A stretch of 64,000 nt of DNA, taken from Arenimonas sp. SCN 70-307 (GTDB lineage: Bacteria > Pseudomonadota > Gammaproteobacteria > Xanthomonadales > Xanthomonadaceae). Below are positions 1-11,051 of the stretch, one piece after another; within the stretch, counting starts at the first letter, position 1, and each line of letters starts with the position of its first letter. The stretch is taken from NCBI RefSeq assembly GCF_001724815.1, contig NZ_MEDO01000014.1, positions 62,001 through 126,000 on the forward strand, given 5' to 3'. The position numbers were made by a program, and so were the translations under genes. The notes below the pieces were generated by a model, which was not told where the DNA came from, did no database searches, and saw only the letters and a list, made by a program, of their open reading frames with translations.

Positions 1-533
1 AAGGCCTGCTGGTTGATGTCGAGCCACATGAAGCCGCCGTAGGGCTGGTTCTTCACGTTGACGCGGATCTCCTCCTTCACCACGTCCTGCTGGTTCTTGA
101 GCGTGCGCTCGTTGAAGTCCAGCGTGGTCATGCGGTCGGCCTCGAGCCACAGGATCGGCTCGAGCGCCGAGGCCGGCGCGACCTCGATGTAGTTGGTGAA
201 GTCCGGGCGGGTCGAACCGTTGTTGCGGCCGCCGCCGGAAGTGATGACCTTGTCGAACACGCCCTCGCCCGCCTTCGGCGTGCCCTCGAACATCAGGTGC
301 TCGAACAGGTGGGCGAAGCCGGTGCGGTTGCGCGGCTCCTGGCGCATGCCGACCCTGTAGACCACGCTCACGCCGACCACCGGCGCGCTGTCGTCGGGGG
401 ACACGACCACCGTCAGGCCGTTGTCGAGGGTCTTGACCGCCACCGGGATCTCCCAGCGGTCGGAGGCCTGGCCCAGGGCTGGCAGGGCCAGCAGCAGGCC
501 CAGCGGAAGCAGGCGTCGCAATTGGGTCTTCAT
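1..533 (-). CDS. M16 family metallopeptidase (insulinase/pitrilysin), N-terminal part, truncated by window edge
   Basis: Reverse-strand reading from ATG at 533: MKTQLRRLLPLGLLLALPALGQA signal peptide, then ...TGFAHLFEHLMFEGTPKAGEG... with the inverted HxxEH zinc motif (HLFEH). Confidence 0.9.
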   Translation of the reverse strand, partial: MKTQLRRLLPLGLLLALPALGQASDRWEIPVAVKTLDNGLTVVVSPDDSAPVVGVSVVYRVGMRQEPRNRTGFAHLFEHLMFEGTPKAGEGVFDKVITSGGGRNNGSTRPDFTNYIEVAPASALEPILWLEADRMTTLDFNERTLKNQQDVVKEEIRVNVKNQPYGGFMWLDINQQA

Positions 534-602
534 GGGTTCGCTCGTGGCAGGGGACCCGGCGAGCCTACCCCGCCCGCACCACCCGCCGCACCGTGGCGAA
601 GG

Positions 603-1472
603 TCACGCCCCGCGGCCGCCGCGCACCCCGAGCCAGGCCCCGCCGACCAGCAGCGCGAGCGCCACCGCCTGGCTCCAGTGCGGACTTGCCTGCCCGGCCA
701 GCAGCAGCCAGCCGGTCGACAGCAGGGGCGCGGCGTAGGACAGGGTGCCCAGCGTGGCGATGTCGCCGCGCTTGGTGCCGATGTCCCAGAGCCAGAAAGC
801 CGCGCCGGTGGGCCCCAGGCCCAACGCCACGATCGCCAGCCACTGCCCCGGCGTCGGCGCCACCGTGGCCTCGAAGGCCAGGTGGGCCAGCCCGCCCAGC
901 ACGCCCACCGCCAGGCAGGCGCCGGCCATGGCGCTGCTCGGCACCTCGCCGAAGCGCCGGTTGAGCACCGAATACAGCCCCCACGTGACCGCCGCGCCGA
1001 GCGCAGCCGCGTAACCGAGCGCATGCTGCGGCTCAAGCCTCGGCATGCCGCCGCGCCCCACCACCAGCACCGCCGCCGCCAGGCCCAGGGCCGTGCCCAG
1101 CCACTGCCCGGCGCGCACGCGGGTGCCGCCCAGCAGCGCGGCGAACACCACGATCAGCAGCGGCCACAGGTAGTTGAGCAGGTTGGCCTCGACCACCGGC
1201 GCCCGCTTGAGCGCGAGGAAATACAGCGCGTGGTAGCCAAACAGCGCACCGATGCACAGCAGGCCGGCCGCCGCCGGCTGGCGCAGCGCCGCCAGGCCCG
1301 GGCCGCCCGGCCGCAGCAGCAGCGCGCAGCCGGCGAGGCCGGCGATGCCGAAGCCCATCGCCAGCAGCTGGAACGGCGGGATGCCCGGCGTGGCCGTGGT
1401 CAGCACCGCCAGCGAGGACCACAGCAGCACCGCGCCGAAGCCGGCGGCGGTGGCGCGCGTGCGCGGCGTCAT
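603..1472 (-). CDS. EamA/DMT family transporter
   Basis: 289 aa, ~10 hydrophobic segments, EamA-like N-terminus (MTPRTRATAAGFGAVLLWSSLAVL). Confidence 0.85.
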   Translation of the reverse strand: MTPRTRATAAGFGAVLLWSSLAVLTTATPGIPPFQLLAMGFGIAGLAGCALLLRPGGPGLAALRQPAAAGLLCIGALFGYHALYFLALKRAPVVEANLLNYLWPLLIVVFAALLGGTRVRAGQWLGTALGLAAAVLVVGRGGMPRLEPQHALGYAAALGAAVTWGLYSVLNRRFGEVPSSAMAGACLAVGVLGGLAHLAFEATVAPTPGQWLAIVALGLGPTGAAFWLWDIGTKRGDIATLGTLSYAAPLLSTGWLLLAGQASPHWSQAVALALLVGGAWLGVRGGRGA

Positions 1473-2743
1473 CCGCGCGTGTCCCCGGGCTCCAGGCCGA
1501 CGTTGCTGGTGGCCGAGTCGTAGGTGGCCTGGTCGAGCAGGCCGGTCTGGCGCGCCACCAGCACCGGCACCAGCACCTGGCCGGTGACGTTGGTCATGGT
1601 GCGCATCATGTCCAGGATGCGGTCGATGGCCAGCAGGTAGCCCAGGCCCTCGAGCGGCAGGCCGGCGGCGCTGAGCACCACCGTCGCCATCACCACCGCG
1701 GTGCCGGGCACGCCGGCGGTGCCGAAGCTGCCGAGCACCGAGGCCAGCAGGATGGCGATGTACTGCGCCATCGTCAGTTCGATGCCGAAGTACTGGGCGA
1801 TGAACAGCGAGGCCAGCGCCGGATAGATGGCGCCGCAGCCGTCCATCTTGATGCTCGCGCCCAGCGGCACCGCGAACGCGGCGTATTCCTGGCGCACGCC
1901 GAGGTTGTGCGTGGCCGCGCGCAGCGACACCGGCAGCGCGCCGAAGCTAGACGAAGTGGCGAAGGCCACCTGCATCGCCGGCGCCGCGCCGCGGAAGAAC
2001 TTGATCGGGTTCAGGCCGTGCGCCAGCAACAGGCCGCCGTAGACGAAGACGATGTGCAGCGCGCAGGCCAGGAACAGCGCGCCCACGAAGCCGCCCAGCG
2101 GCAGCAGCCGCTCGAAGCCGTAGGTGCCCACCAGCGCGGCGATCAGGCCGAAGGTGCCGATGGGCGTGAACTCGAGCACGAAGCGGGTGACCTGGATCAT
2201 CACTTCGCTGGCCTCGCCGGCCAGCGCGCGCAGCCTGGCGGTCTTCTCGCCCAGCTTGACCAGCGCGAAGCCGAGCAGGCCGGCGAAGAAGATCACCTGC
2301 AGGATGCGGCCCTCGGCCAGGGCCTTGAAGGGGTTGGCCGGCACCACGTCCAGCAGCACCTGCACCGGGCCGGGCACCTCGCGCACCTGGTAGTCGGCGG
2401 CCATCGCCAGCTCGCCGACGCCGCTGCCGGGCTTGAACACCAGGCCCACGCCCAGGCCCACGCCCACCGCCAGCACGGCGGTGATGGCGAACCACAGGAA
2501 GGTGCGCCCGCCGAGCGCGGCGATCGATTTCTGCCCGGCCAGGCCCGACACCGCGGCGATGACCGCGAAGAACACCAGGGGCGTGGCGATCATCTTGATC
2601 AGGGTGACGTAGAGCGTGCCCAGCGGCTGGAACCAGGTGGCCGCGGCCGGTCCCATCAGCCAGCCGGCCAGGGCGCCCAGGGCGAAACCGGCCAGCACGC
2701 GCTGCCAGAAGGGGATGCGGAACCAGGCGGAAACCAGGGCCAT
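1469..2743 (-). CDS. Dicarboxylate/amino acid:cation symporter (DAACS family)
   Basis: 424 aa; FATSSSFGALPVSL and KMDGCGAIYPALASLFIAQ motifs of the glutamate/dicarboxylate symporter family; stop overlaps start of the EamA gene. Confidence 0.92.
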   Translation of the reverse strand: MALVSAWFRIPFWQRVLAGFALGALAGWLMGPAAATWFQPLGTLYVTLIKMIATPLVFFAVIAAVSGLAGQKSIAALGGRTFLWFAITAVLAVGVGLGVGLVFKPGSGVGELAMAADYQVREVPGPVQVLLDVVPANPFKALAEGRILQVIFFAGLLGFALVKLGEKTARLRALAGEASEVMIQVTRFVLEFTPIGTFGLIAALVGTYGFERLLPLGGFVGALFLACALHIVFVYGGLLLAHGLNPIKFFRGAAPAMQVAFATSSSFGALPVSLRAATHNLGVRQEYAAFAVPLGASIKMDGCGAIYPALASLFIAQYFGIELTMAQYIAILLASVLGSFGTAGVPGTAVVMATVVLSAAGLPLEGLGYLLAIDRILDMMRTMTNVTGQVLVPVLVARQTGLLDQATYDSATSNVGLEPGDTRG

Positions 2744-2840
2744 GCCGGCGCTCTCAAGCTGAACGATTGCCGACGATAACGGCCCCGGCCCGCCCGGTCA
2801 CGCGCTTCGTCACGGGGGGGAAACACACCGTTGCGCGATA

Positions 2841-3938
2841 ATGGCCGAACTTCCCGGAGATCCCATGACCCTGCTGCTTTTCCTGGCCGGCCTGGCCCTG
2901 CTGATCCTTGGCGCCGACCTGATGGTGCGCGGCGCCTCCCGCCTCTCGCTCTCGCTCGGCATCGCCCCGCTCGTGGTCGGCCTGACGGTGGTGTCCTTCG
3001 GCACCAGCGCGCCGGAGCTGGCCATCTCGGTGAAGTCCGCCCTCGACGGCCAGGCCGACCTGGCGCTGGGCAACGTGGTGGGAAGCAACATCTTCAACGT
3101 GCTCTTCATCCTGGGCCTGTCGGCCCTGGTGGCGCCGCTGGTGGTCGACCGCCAGCTGATCGGCCAGGACGTGCCCATCCTCATCGGCCTGAGCCTGCTG
3201 GTGGGCTGGATGGCGCTGGACCGGGACATCTCGCGCGGCGACGGCCTGGTGCTGGTGCTGCTGCTGGTCGCCTACACCGGCCTGCTCTACTGGTCCGGCC
3301 GCCGCGCGGCGCCGGCCGCCGTCGAGGACCCGCTGGTGGTGGGCGCCGAGTCGCCCTGGCTTTCGAAGCTGTGGGTGCAGTTGCTGCTGATCGTGGTGGG
3401 GCTGGCGCTGCTGGTGCTTGGCTCGCGCTGGCTGGTGACGGCGGCCATCGAGATGGCCACCGCCTTTGGCGTCAGCCCGCTGGTGATCGGCCTGACCATC
3501 GTCTCGGCCGGCACCTCGCTGCCCGAGGTCGCCACCTCGGTGGTGGCGGCCGCGCGCGGCGAGCGCGAGATCGCCGTGGGCAACGTCATCGGCAGCAACA
3601 TCTTCAACCTGGCGGCGGTGCTGGGCATCTCGGCGCTGATCCCGGCGGACGGGCTGTCCGTGGCGCCTGCCCTGCTGGCCTTCGACCTGCCGGTGATGAT
3701 CGCCGTGGCGATCGCCTGCGTGCCGGTTCTGTTCACCGGTCACCTGATCGCGCGCTGGGAAGGCGCGCTGTTCCTGGCTTATTACATCTTCTACGTCACC
3801 TACCTGGTGCTCTTCGCCCAGGACCACGACGCCCTCGACAGCTACTCGCTGGTGATGACGACGGTGGTGATCCCGCTCACGGTGGTGACGATGGCCGTGG
3901 TCGCCTGGCGCGAGCTTCGCCCGCGCCGGCCGGCCTGA
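2841..3938 (+). CDS. Calcium/sodium antiporter (CaCA family, YrbG-like)
   Basis: 365 aa with duplicated alpha repeats (SFGTSAPELAIS / GNVVGSNIFN and SAGTSLPEVATS / GNVIGSNIFN). Confidence 0.93.
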   Translation: MAELPGDPMTLLLFLAGLALLILGADLMVRGASRLSLSLGIAPLVVGLTVVSFGTSAPELAISVKSALDGQADLALGNVVGSNIFNVLFILGLSALVAPLVVDRQLIGQDVPILIGLSLLVGWMALDRDISRGDGLVLVLLLVAYTGLLYWSGRRAAPAAVEDPLVVGAESPWLSKLWVQLLLIVVGLALLVLGSRWLVTAAIEMATAFGVSPLVIGLTIVSAGTSLPEVATSVVAAARGEREIAVGNVIGSNIFNLAAVLGISALIPADGLSVAPALLAFDLPVMIAVAIACVPVLFTGHLIARWEGALFLAYYIFYVTYLVLFAQDHDALDSYSLVMTTVVIPLTVVTMAVVAWRELRPRRPA

Positions 3939-3941
3939 GGT

Positions 3942-4358
3942 TCAGAACGGCTTGAAATAAACCAGCCAGAGCACCGGGATCGCCAGCACCAGCGGGATCT
4001 CGTTGAACCAGCGCAGCGCCGTCGGCGAGGGCAGCGACGCCCCGCCGGCCGCGCGCTTGATCCAGCGGCCCGTGAACACGAAGTGCACCAGCAGCATCAC
4101 CACCAGCAGCAGCTTGGCGTGCAGCCAGCCGCCGCTGCGGTCGAAGTGCATCCACAGCGTGAGCCCCAGCAGCAGGGCGATGCCGAACATCACGTGGCCG
4201 AAGCGGTAGAGCCGCCGGCCCATCAGTGCCAGGCGGTCGCGCACGGCCGGCTCGGCGCCGGCCTCGGCGAGGTTGACGAGGATGCGCGGCAGGTAGAACA
4301 CGCAGGCCATCCACGCGATCACGAACAGCACGTGGAAGAGTTTGGTCCAGAGGTACAT
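3942..4358 (-). CDS. CopD/HemJ-like membrane protein (UPF0093-type)
   Basis: MYLWTKLFHVLFVIAWMACVFYLPRILVNLAEA... typical HemJ/CopD-like N-terminus; internal start chosen within longer ORF. Confidence 0.8.
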   Translation of the reverse strand: MYLWTKLFHVLFVIAWMACVFYLPRILVNLAEAGAEPAVRDRLALMGRRLYRFGHVMFGIALLLGLTLWMHFDRSGGWLHAKLLLVVMLLVHFVFTGRWIKRAAGGASLPSPTALRWFNEIPLVLAIPVLWLVYFKPF

Positions 4359-4380
4359 CGGTCGGTCGTCCTTGGCCGCG

Positions 4381-5175
4381 TCAGCGGCAGTTGGGGCGGC
4401 GGCCCGCGGCGCGGGCCTGTTCCTGGGTGGCCTTGAGGCCGGGGGCCGAGGCGCGCAGCGACTGGATGCGCGCCTGCGGGTCGGGATGGGTGGACAGGAA
4501 GGTCGGTGCGCGGCTGCCGCCGGTGGCGCGCACCATGTTTTCCCAGACGGTGGCCGCGGCGGCCGGGTCGAAGCCGGCCTGGGCCATGTAGCGCTGGCCC
4601 AGCAGGTCGGCCTCGGACTCGTGCTGGCGCGAGAACGGCAGCAGCACGCCGGCCTGGGCGCCCACGCCGAGCAGCCCCAGCAGCTGCTGGCGCTCGCCGC
4701 CGGTGGCGGCGTTGAGCACCTGCAGCGCGGTGTCGGCGGCGAAGCGCTGGGAAACACGCTCGGCGGCGTGGCGCGAGACCACGTGGCCCATCTCGTGGCC
4801 GACCACGGCGGCCAGCTGGTCCTGGTCGGTGGCCACCTTGAACAGGCCGGTGTGGATGCCGATCTTGCCGCCCGGCAGGGCGAAGGCGTTGGGGTTGTCG
4901 TCCTGGATCAGCACCACCTCCCAGGCCGTGCCGCGCTGGTTGGCGGGCAGCACCGCGACGAGCGCGTCGGCGATGCAGCGGGCCTGGCGCAGGCGGGCCG
5001 GGTCGTTGGCCACCTTGCCGCCGGACTTGATCTGGGTGAAGGCGCTGGCGCCCATGCGGTCCATGTCGGCATCGGACACCAGGATCAGCTGGCTGCGGCC
5101 GGTGGGCGCGGTGGCACAGGCCGCCAGCAGGCCGGCGAGGAGCATTGGGAGCAGCTTCGAGCGCGGGTTTCGCAT
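4381..5175 (-). CDS. M48 family metalloprotease, putative lipoprotein
   Basis: Lipobox-like MRNPRSKLLPMLLAGLLAACAT; HEMGHVVSRH (HExxH) motif. Confidence 0.9.
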   Translation of the reverse strand: MRNPRSKLLPMLLAGLLAACATAPTGRSQLILVSDADMDRMGASAFTQIKSGGKVANDPARLRQARCIADALVAVLPANQRGTAWEVVLIQDDNPNAFALPGGKIGIHTGLFKVATDQDQLAAVVGHEMGHVVSRHAAERVSQRFAADTALQVLNAATGGERQQLLGLLGVGAQAGVLLPFSRQHESEADLLGQRYMAQAGFDPAAAATVWENMVRATGGSRAPTFLSTHPDPQARIQSLRASAPGLKATQEQARAAGRRPNCR

Positions 5176-5269
5176 CGTCGTCCTCCGTCGCGGATGGGGC
5201 CCCATGATTCCGGCAATGGCCAGAAGCCGCAATAGCGAAGCGGTTCAGGCGCTTGCGCCGGCCTTGCGC

Positions 5270-5275
5270 TATAAT
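5270..5275 (+). promoter_or_regulatory. Candidate -10 element (TATAAT) upstream of deaD
   Basis: Exact TATAAT in a very GC-rich context 66 bp before the deaD start; no convincing -35 at optimal spacing. Confidence 0.4.
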
Positions 5276-5341
5276 GCGCCGGTCTCCTTCGTGTCCGTGG
5301 TGTGCCGGAATGCGAAGCTCCCCGCCCATCCCGGACTTCCC

Positions 5342-7228
<1,887 letters not shown>

Positions 7229-7243
7229 GCCGCCGGCAATACC

Positions 7244-7270
7244 GGGGCCATCCCGCCCCGGGATGGCCCC
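7244..7270. terminator. Hairpin between convergent deaD and downstream gene, possible bidirectional terminator
   Basis: Perfect 12-bp inverted repeat GGGGCCATCCCG-CCC-CGGGATGGCCCC, 15 bp after deaD stop; only a weak T tract follows. Confidence 0.5.
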
Positions 7271-7279
7271 AAGCGTTTT

Positions 7280-7302
7280 GTAGGAGGGCCTTCAGGCCCG
7301 AC
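7280..7302. repeat. GTAG-type REP-like palindrome
   Basis: gTAGGAGGGCCTTCAGGCCCGAC: GTAGGAG followed by GGGCC-TTCA-GGCCC hairpin, similar in form to GTAG-headed REP/SMAG-type elements. Confidence 0.4.
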
Positions 7303-7307
7303 GCTCT

Positions 7308-7949
7308 TCAGCGCATCGCGCCCAGCGTCTCCCGGAGCAGCGGCAAATGCGGCCGCAGCAACTCCGCATTGTGACGCGCCGCCTCCAGCGCGGCCGCGTC
7401 CTCCGGCGCGGCGAAATCCGGCAGGCCCGGCAAGCCGGCCAGGCCGGCCACGTCGCCGGCGTTCGGCATCGGCACCAGCTGCGACATCGCCGCCAGCGAC
7501 TGCCGGCGGATCCAGGCGTATTCCTCGCGCGAAAGCCCCACCTCGTTCACGCCCGCGGCCTGCGCGGCGCGCAGCTTCGACACCGAGCCGGCCAGCTCGC
7601 CGTAGGCGCTGCCCAGGTCGGCCAGCGAAGGCGCGGCGCCGCCCTGCGCGCGCTCGTTGGCCTGCCGGGCCAGGCGCGCCAGGTCCGGACCCATGTCGGC
7701 GGCGATGCGCTTTTGCACGCGCACGAAGGCCTCCACCTGCGCCGGCGTCATGCGGCCGTCCGCCGGCGGCGCGTAGGGCGACTGGTTGGCGATGTCGCTG
7801 CCCAGGTCGACCGCGCTCACCCACTCCTTCGCGCCCTCGAGCCCGGCGTTCCACATCGGCCGCAGGATGAACCACCAGCCGGCCACGGCACCGACGATGG
7901 CCAGCAGCACCACCACCAGGCAGCCCGCCAGGACCTTTTTGATCGCCAT
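7308..7949 (-). CDS. Hypothetical membrane-anchored protein
   Basis: 213 aa, N-terminal TM segment (MAIKKVLAGCLVVVLLAIVGAVAGWWFILRP); internal start in longer ORF; no family recognised. Confidence 0.7.
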   Translation of the reverse strand: MAIKKVLAGCLVVVLLAIVGAVAGWWFILRPMWNAGLEGAKEWVSAVDLGSDIANQSPYAPPADGRMTPAQVEAFVRVQKRIAADMGPDLARLARQANERAQGGAAPSLADLGSAYGELAGSVSKLRAAQAAGVNEVGLSREEYAWIRRQSLAAMSQLVPMPNAGDVAGLAGLPGLPDFAAPEDAAALEAARHNAELLRPHLPLLRETLGAMR

Positions 7950-8019
7950 CGCCCGCTCCTCGTCGCCTCGTTCGCCCGAGGATAGTCCGGCGCCCCCGCG
8001 AGCGGCTACAGTCGCGGCC

Positions 8020-9198
8020 ATGGAACACGACGTACTGGTGATCGGCGGCGGCGCCGCGGGCCTGATGTGCGCGCTCACCGCGGGGCGTCGCGGCCGGCGC
8101 GTGCGCGTCATCGAGCACGCCAACCGCTGCGGCAAGAAGATCCTGATGTCGGGTGGCGGACGCTGCAATTTCACCAACACCGGCACCACGCCGGCGAACT
8201 TCCTTTCGGCCAACCCGCACTTTTGCAAGTCGGCGCTGGCGCGCTACCGGCCCGAACACTTCATCGCCATGGTCGAGGCGCATGGCATCGCGTACCACGA
8301 AAAGGAACTCGGCCAGCTGTTCTGCGATGAGTCCTCGAAGCAGATCGTGGCCATGCTGCTGGCCGAATGCGCCGACGCCGGCGTGACGGTGGAGACCAGC
8401 TGCAGCGTCGAATCGCTCGGGACCCTGCCCGGTGGCGGCTACGAGCTGGCCACCTCGCGCGGCACGTGGCGCGCACCTTCGCTGGTGGTGGCCACCGGCG
8501 GCCTGTCGATCCCGTCCATGGGCGCCACCGGCTTTGGCTACGAGCTGGCGCGGCGGTTCGGCCACGAGGTGCTGCCCACCCGCGCCGGCCTGGTGCCGCT
8601 CACGCTCAGCGGCAAGCACCAGGCGCATTACGCCGACCTCGCCGGCGTGGCCTTCCCGGTCTCGGCGCGCTGCGGCAAGGCGCGCTTCGACAACGCCCTG
8701 CTCATCACCCACCGCGGCCTCAGCGGCCCGGCCATCCTGCAGGTCTCGAACTACTGGGAGCCCGGCAGGGAGCTGCTGCTCGACCTGCTGCCCGGGCTCG
8801 ACGCCGAGGCCTTCCTGCTCGAGCGCCAGCGCACCCAGCCCGCCGCCGAACTGCGCACCGTGCTGGCCGACGTGCTGCCGCGGCGATTCGCCGAGCGCCT
8901 GTGCGAGGCCTGGTTCCCGAGCAAGCCGATGCGGCAGTTCACCCACCGCCAGTTGCCCGACCTGGCCCGCCAGCTGGCGAACTGGCCCATCGTCGCCAGC
9001 GGCACCGAGGGCTACCGTACCGCCGAGGTGACGCTGGGCGGCGTGGACACCCGGGGCGTGTCGTCCTCGACCATGGAATCGAAGCACCAGCCGGGCCTGT
9101 ATTTCATCGGCGAGGTGCTGGACGTGACCGGCTGGCTGGGCGGCTACAACTTCCAGTGGGCCTGGGCCAGCGGCCACGCCGCCGGCAGCGCCGCCTGA
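8020..9198 (+). CDS. NAD(P)/FAD-dependent oxidoreductase, HI0933/YhiN family
   Basis: MEHDVLVIGGGAAGLMCALTAGRRG Rossmann motif, KILMSGGGRCNFTN, C-terminal GEVLDVTGWLGGYNFQWAWASG. Confidence 0.93.
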   Translation: MEHDVLVIGGGAAGLMCALTAGRRGRRVRVIEHANRCGKKILMSGGGRCNFTNTGTTPANFLSANPHFCKSALARYRPEHFIAMVEAHGIAYHEKELGQLFCDESSKQIVAMLLAECADAGVTVETSCSVESLGTLPGGGYELATSRGTWRAPSLVVATGGLSIPSMGATGFGYELARRFGHEVLPTRAGLVPLTLSGKHQAHYADLAGVAFPVSARCGKARFDNALLITHRGLSGPAILQVSNYWEPGRELLLDLLPGLDAEAFLLERQRTQPAAELRTVLADVLPRRFAERLCEAWFPSKPMRQFTHRQLPDLARQLANWPIVASGTEGYRTAEVTLGGVDTRGVSSSTMESKHQPGLYFIGEVLDVTGWLGGYNFQWAWASGHAAGSAA

Positions 9199-9260
9199 AG
9201 GCGCGCCGCGGCGCCGTTTCGCGTTACTTTTGCCAGGCCCCAACGCCCCGGAGTGATGCC

Positions 9261-11048
9261 ATGACCCGCCCGACGCGCAGCCGCGCCCTGCCTGCCCTTG
9301 CCCTGCTCGCCCTCGCCGGCGGTTTCGCCCACGCCGGCGAGCAGGCCATCATCGTGCTCGACGCCTCGGGCTCGATGTGGGGCCAGATCGGCGGCAAGCC
9401 CAAGCTCGAGATCGCCCGCGAGACCCTGGCCACGGTGCTGCGCGACACGCCGCCGGACATGGCCCTGGGCCTGGTCGCCTACGGCCACCGCGAGAAGGGC
9501 AACTGCGGCGACATCGAACTGGTGGTGCCGGTGCGCACCGGCAGCGCCGGCGACATCGCCGGCGCCGCCGCGAAGATGAAGTTCCTGGGCATGACGCCGC
9601 TCTCCGACGCCGTCGCCCGCGCCGCCACCGAGCTGCGCTACACCGAACGAAAGGCCACCGTCATCCTGATCACCGACGGCCTGGAAACCTGCAAGGCCGA
9701 TCCCTGCGCGCTGGGCAAGGAGCTCGAGTCCGCCGGCGTGGACTTCACCGCGCACGTGGTGGGCTTTGGCCTGAGCGCCGAGGAAGGCAAGCAGGTGGCC
9801 TGCCTGGCCGAGAACACCGGCGGGCGCTACCTCGCCGCCAATGACGCCGCCGGCCTGGCCGCGGCGCTCACCGAGACCGTGGTCGAGGCCCCACCGGCGC
9901 CGCCGCTGCCCGAGGCCAGCCTGCAGGCGCCGGACGCGGTGCCGATGTCCTCGCGCTTCGAGGTCGCCTGGACCGGCCCGGCCGACCGCTACGACGAGGT
10001 GCAGGTCTTCGACCCGGCCGGCAACGGCGGCCGCGGCAAGGTCATCGACAACCAGCGCGTGCTGGGCGACCGCCGCGCCGGCGACCGGCGTGTCGAGCTG
10101 GTGGCGCCGGCCACGCCGGGCGACTACGTGCTGCGCTATTACCACGGCGCGCAGGCGCGGGTGATCGCCACCCGCCCGGTCGCCGTCACCGAAGCCGAGG
10201 TCGCGCTGCGCGCGCCGGACGAAGTCGCCATCGCATCGAGCATCGTGGTCGGCTGGACCGGCCCGGGCGCGCGCTATGACGAAGTGCAGGTCTTCGACCC
10301 CGCCGGCAACGGCGGCCGCGGCAAGGTGGTGGACAACAAGCGCGTCAATGATGGCCCCGGCGCCGCGAAGCGCGAGGTCACCGTCGTCGCCCCGGCCACG
10401 CCCGGCGACTACCAGCTGCGCTACTACAACGGCGACAACGCCCAGGTGCTGCTCGCGCGCCCGCTGAAGGTGGTGGCCGCCGAAGTCGCGCTCGCCGCGC
10501 CGGACTCCGTGCCGGCCGCGTCGTCCTTCACCGTCGGCTGGACCGGCCCCGGCGCGCGCTACGACGAGATCCAGGTCTTCGATCCGGCGGGCAATGCCGG
10601 CCGCGGACGGGTGGTGGACAAGAAGCGCGTGATCGACGGCCCCGGCGCGGCAAAGCGCGAGGTCACGCTGGTCGCCCCGGCCGCCGCCGGCGCCTACCGG
10701 CTGCGCTACTACAACGGCGACAACGCCAGCGTACTGCTCGAACGCCCGCTGGCGGTCAGCGCCATCGAGGTGCGCCTCGACGCCCCGGCCAGCGGCGCGG
10801 CCGGCCAGAAACTCACCGTCGGCTGGACCGGCCCGGGCGCGCGTTACGACGAGATCCAGGTCTTCGACCCGGCCGGCAACGGCGGCCGCGGCAAGGTGCT
10901 GGCCAACCGCCGGGTGCAGTCCGACCCGGGCCAGGCCGCGCGCCAGGCCACGCTCACCCTGCCCCTACAGCCGGGCAAGTATCAATTGCGCTACTACAAC
11001 GGCGACAACAGCGCCGTCCTGCACAGCCAGCCCTTCACCGTGGAATAA
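9261..11048 (+). CDS. Secreted VWA-domain protein with four tandem ~95-aa C-terminal repeats
   Basis: Signal peptide; DASGSMWG (MIDAS DxSxS); four copies of WTGP..RYDE[VI]QVFDPAGN.GRG[KR]V....LRYY. Confidence 0.9.
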   Translation: MTRPTRSRALPALALLALAGGFAHAGEQAIIVLDASGSMWGQIGGKPKLEIARETLATVLRDTPPDMALGLVAYGHREKGNCGDIELVVPVRTGSAGDIAGAAAKMKFLGMTPLSDAVARAATELRYTERKATVILITDGLETCKADPCALGKELESAGVDFTAHVVGFGLSAEEGKQVACLAENTGGRYLAANDAAGLAAALTETVVEAPPAPPLPEASLQAPDAVPMSSRFEVAWTGPADRYDEVQVFDPAGNGGRGKVIDNQRVLGDRRAGDRRVELVAPATPGDYVLRYYHGAQARVIATRPVAVTEAEVALRAPDEVAIASSIVVGWTGPGARYDEVQVFDPAGNGGRGKVVDNKRVNDGPGAAKREVTVVAPATPGDYQLRYYNGDNAQVLLARPLKVVAAEVALAAPDSVPAASSFTVGWTGPGARYDEIQVFDPAGNAGRGRVVDKKRVIDGPGAAKREVTLVAPAAAGAYRLRYYNGDNASVLLERPLAVSAIEVRLDAPASGAAGQKLTVGWTGPGARYDEIQVFDPAGNGGRGKVLANRRVQSDPGQAARQATLTLPLQPGKYQLRYYNGDNSAVLHSQPFTVE

Positions 11049-11051
11049 GCC

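Noticed and set aside
5244-5275. Complete sigma70 promoter for deaD
   Set aside because: The TATAAT is exact, but no -35 hexamer at 16-18 bp spacing is convincing; only the -10 is listed, at low confidence.
9909-11045. Repeats considered as CRISPR or satellite DNA
   Set aside because: The ~285-bp periodic units are in-frame protein domain repeats; there is no repeat-spacer pattern.
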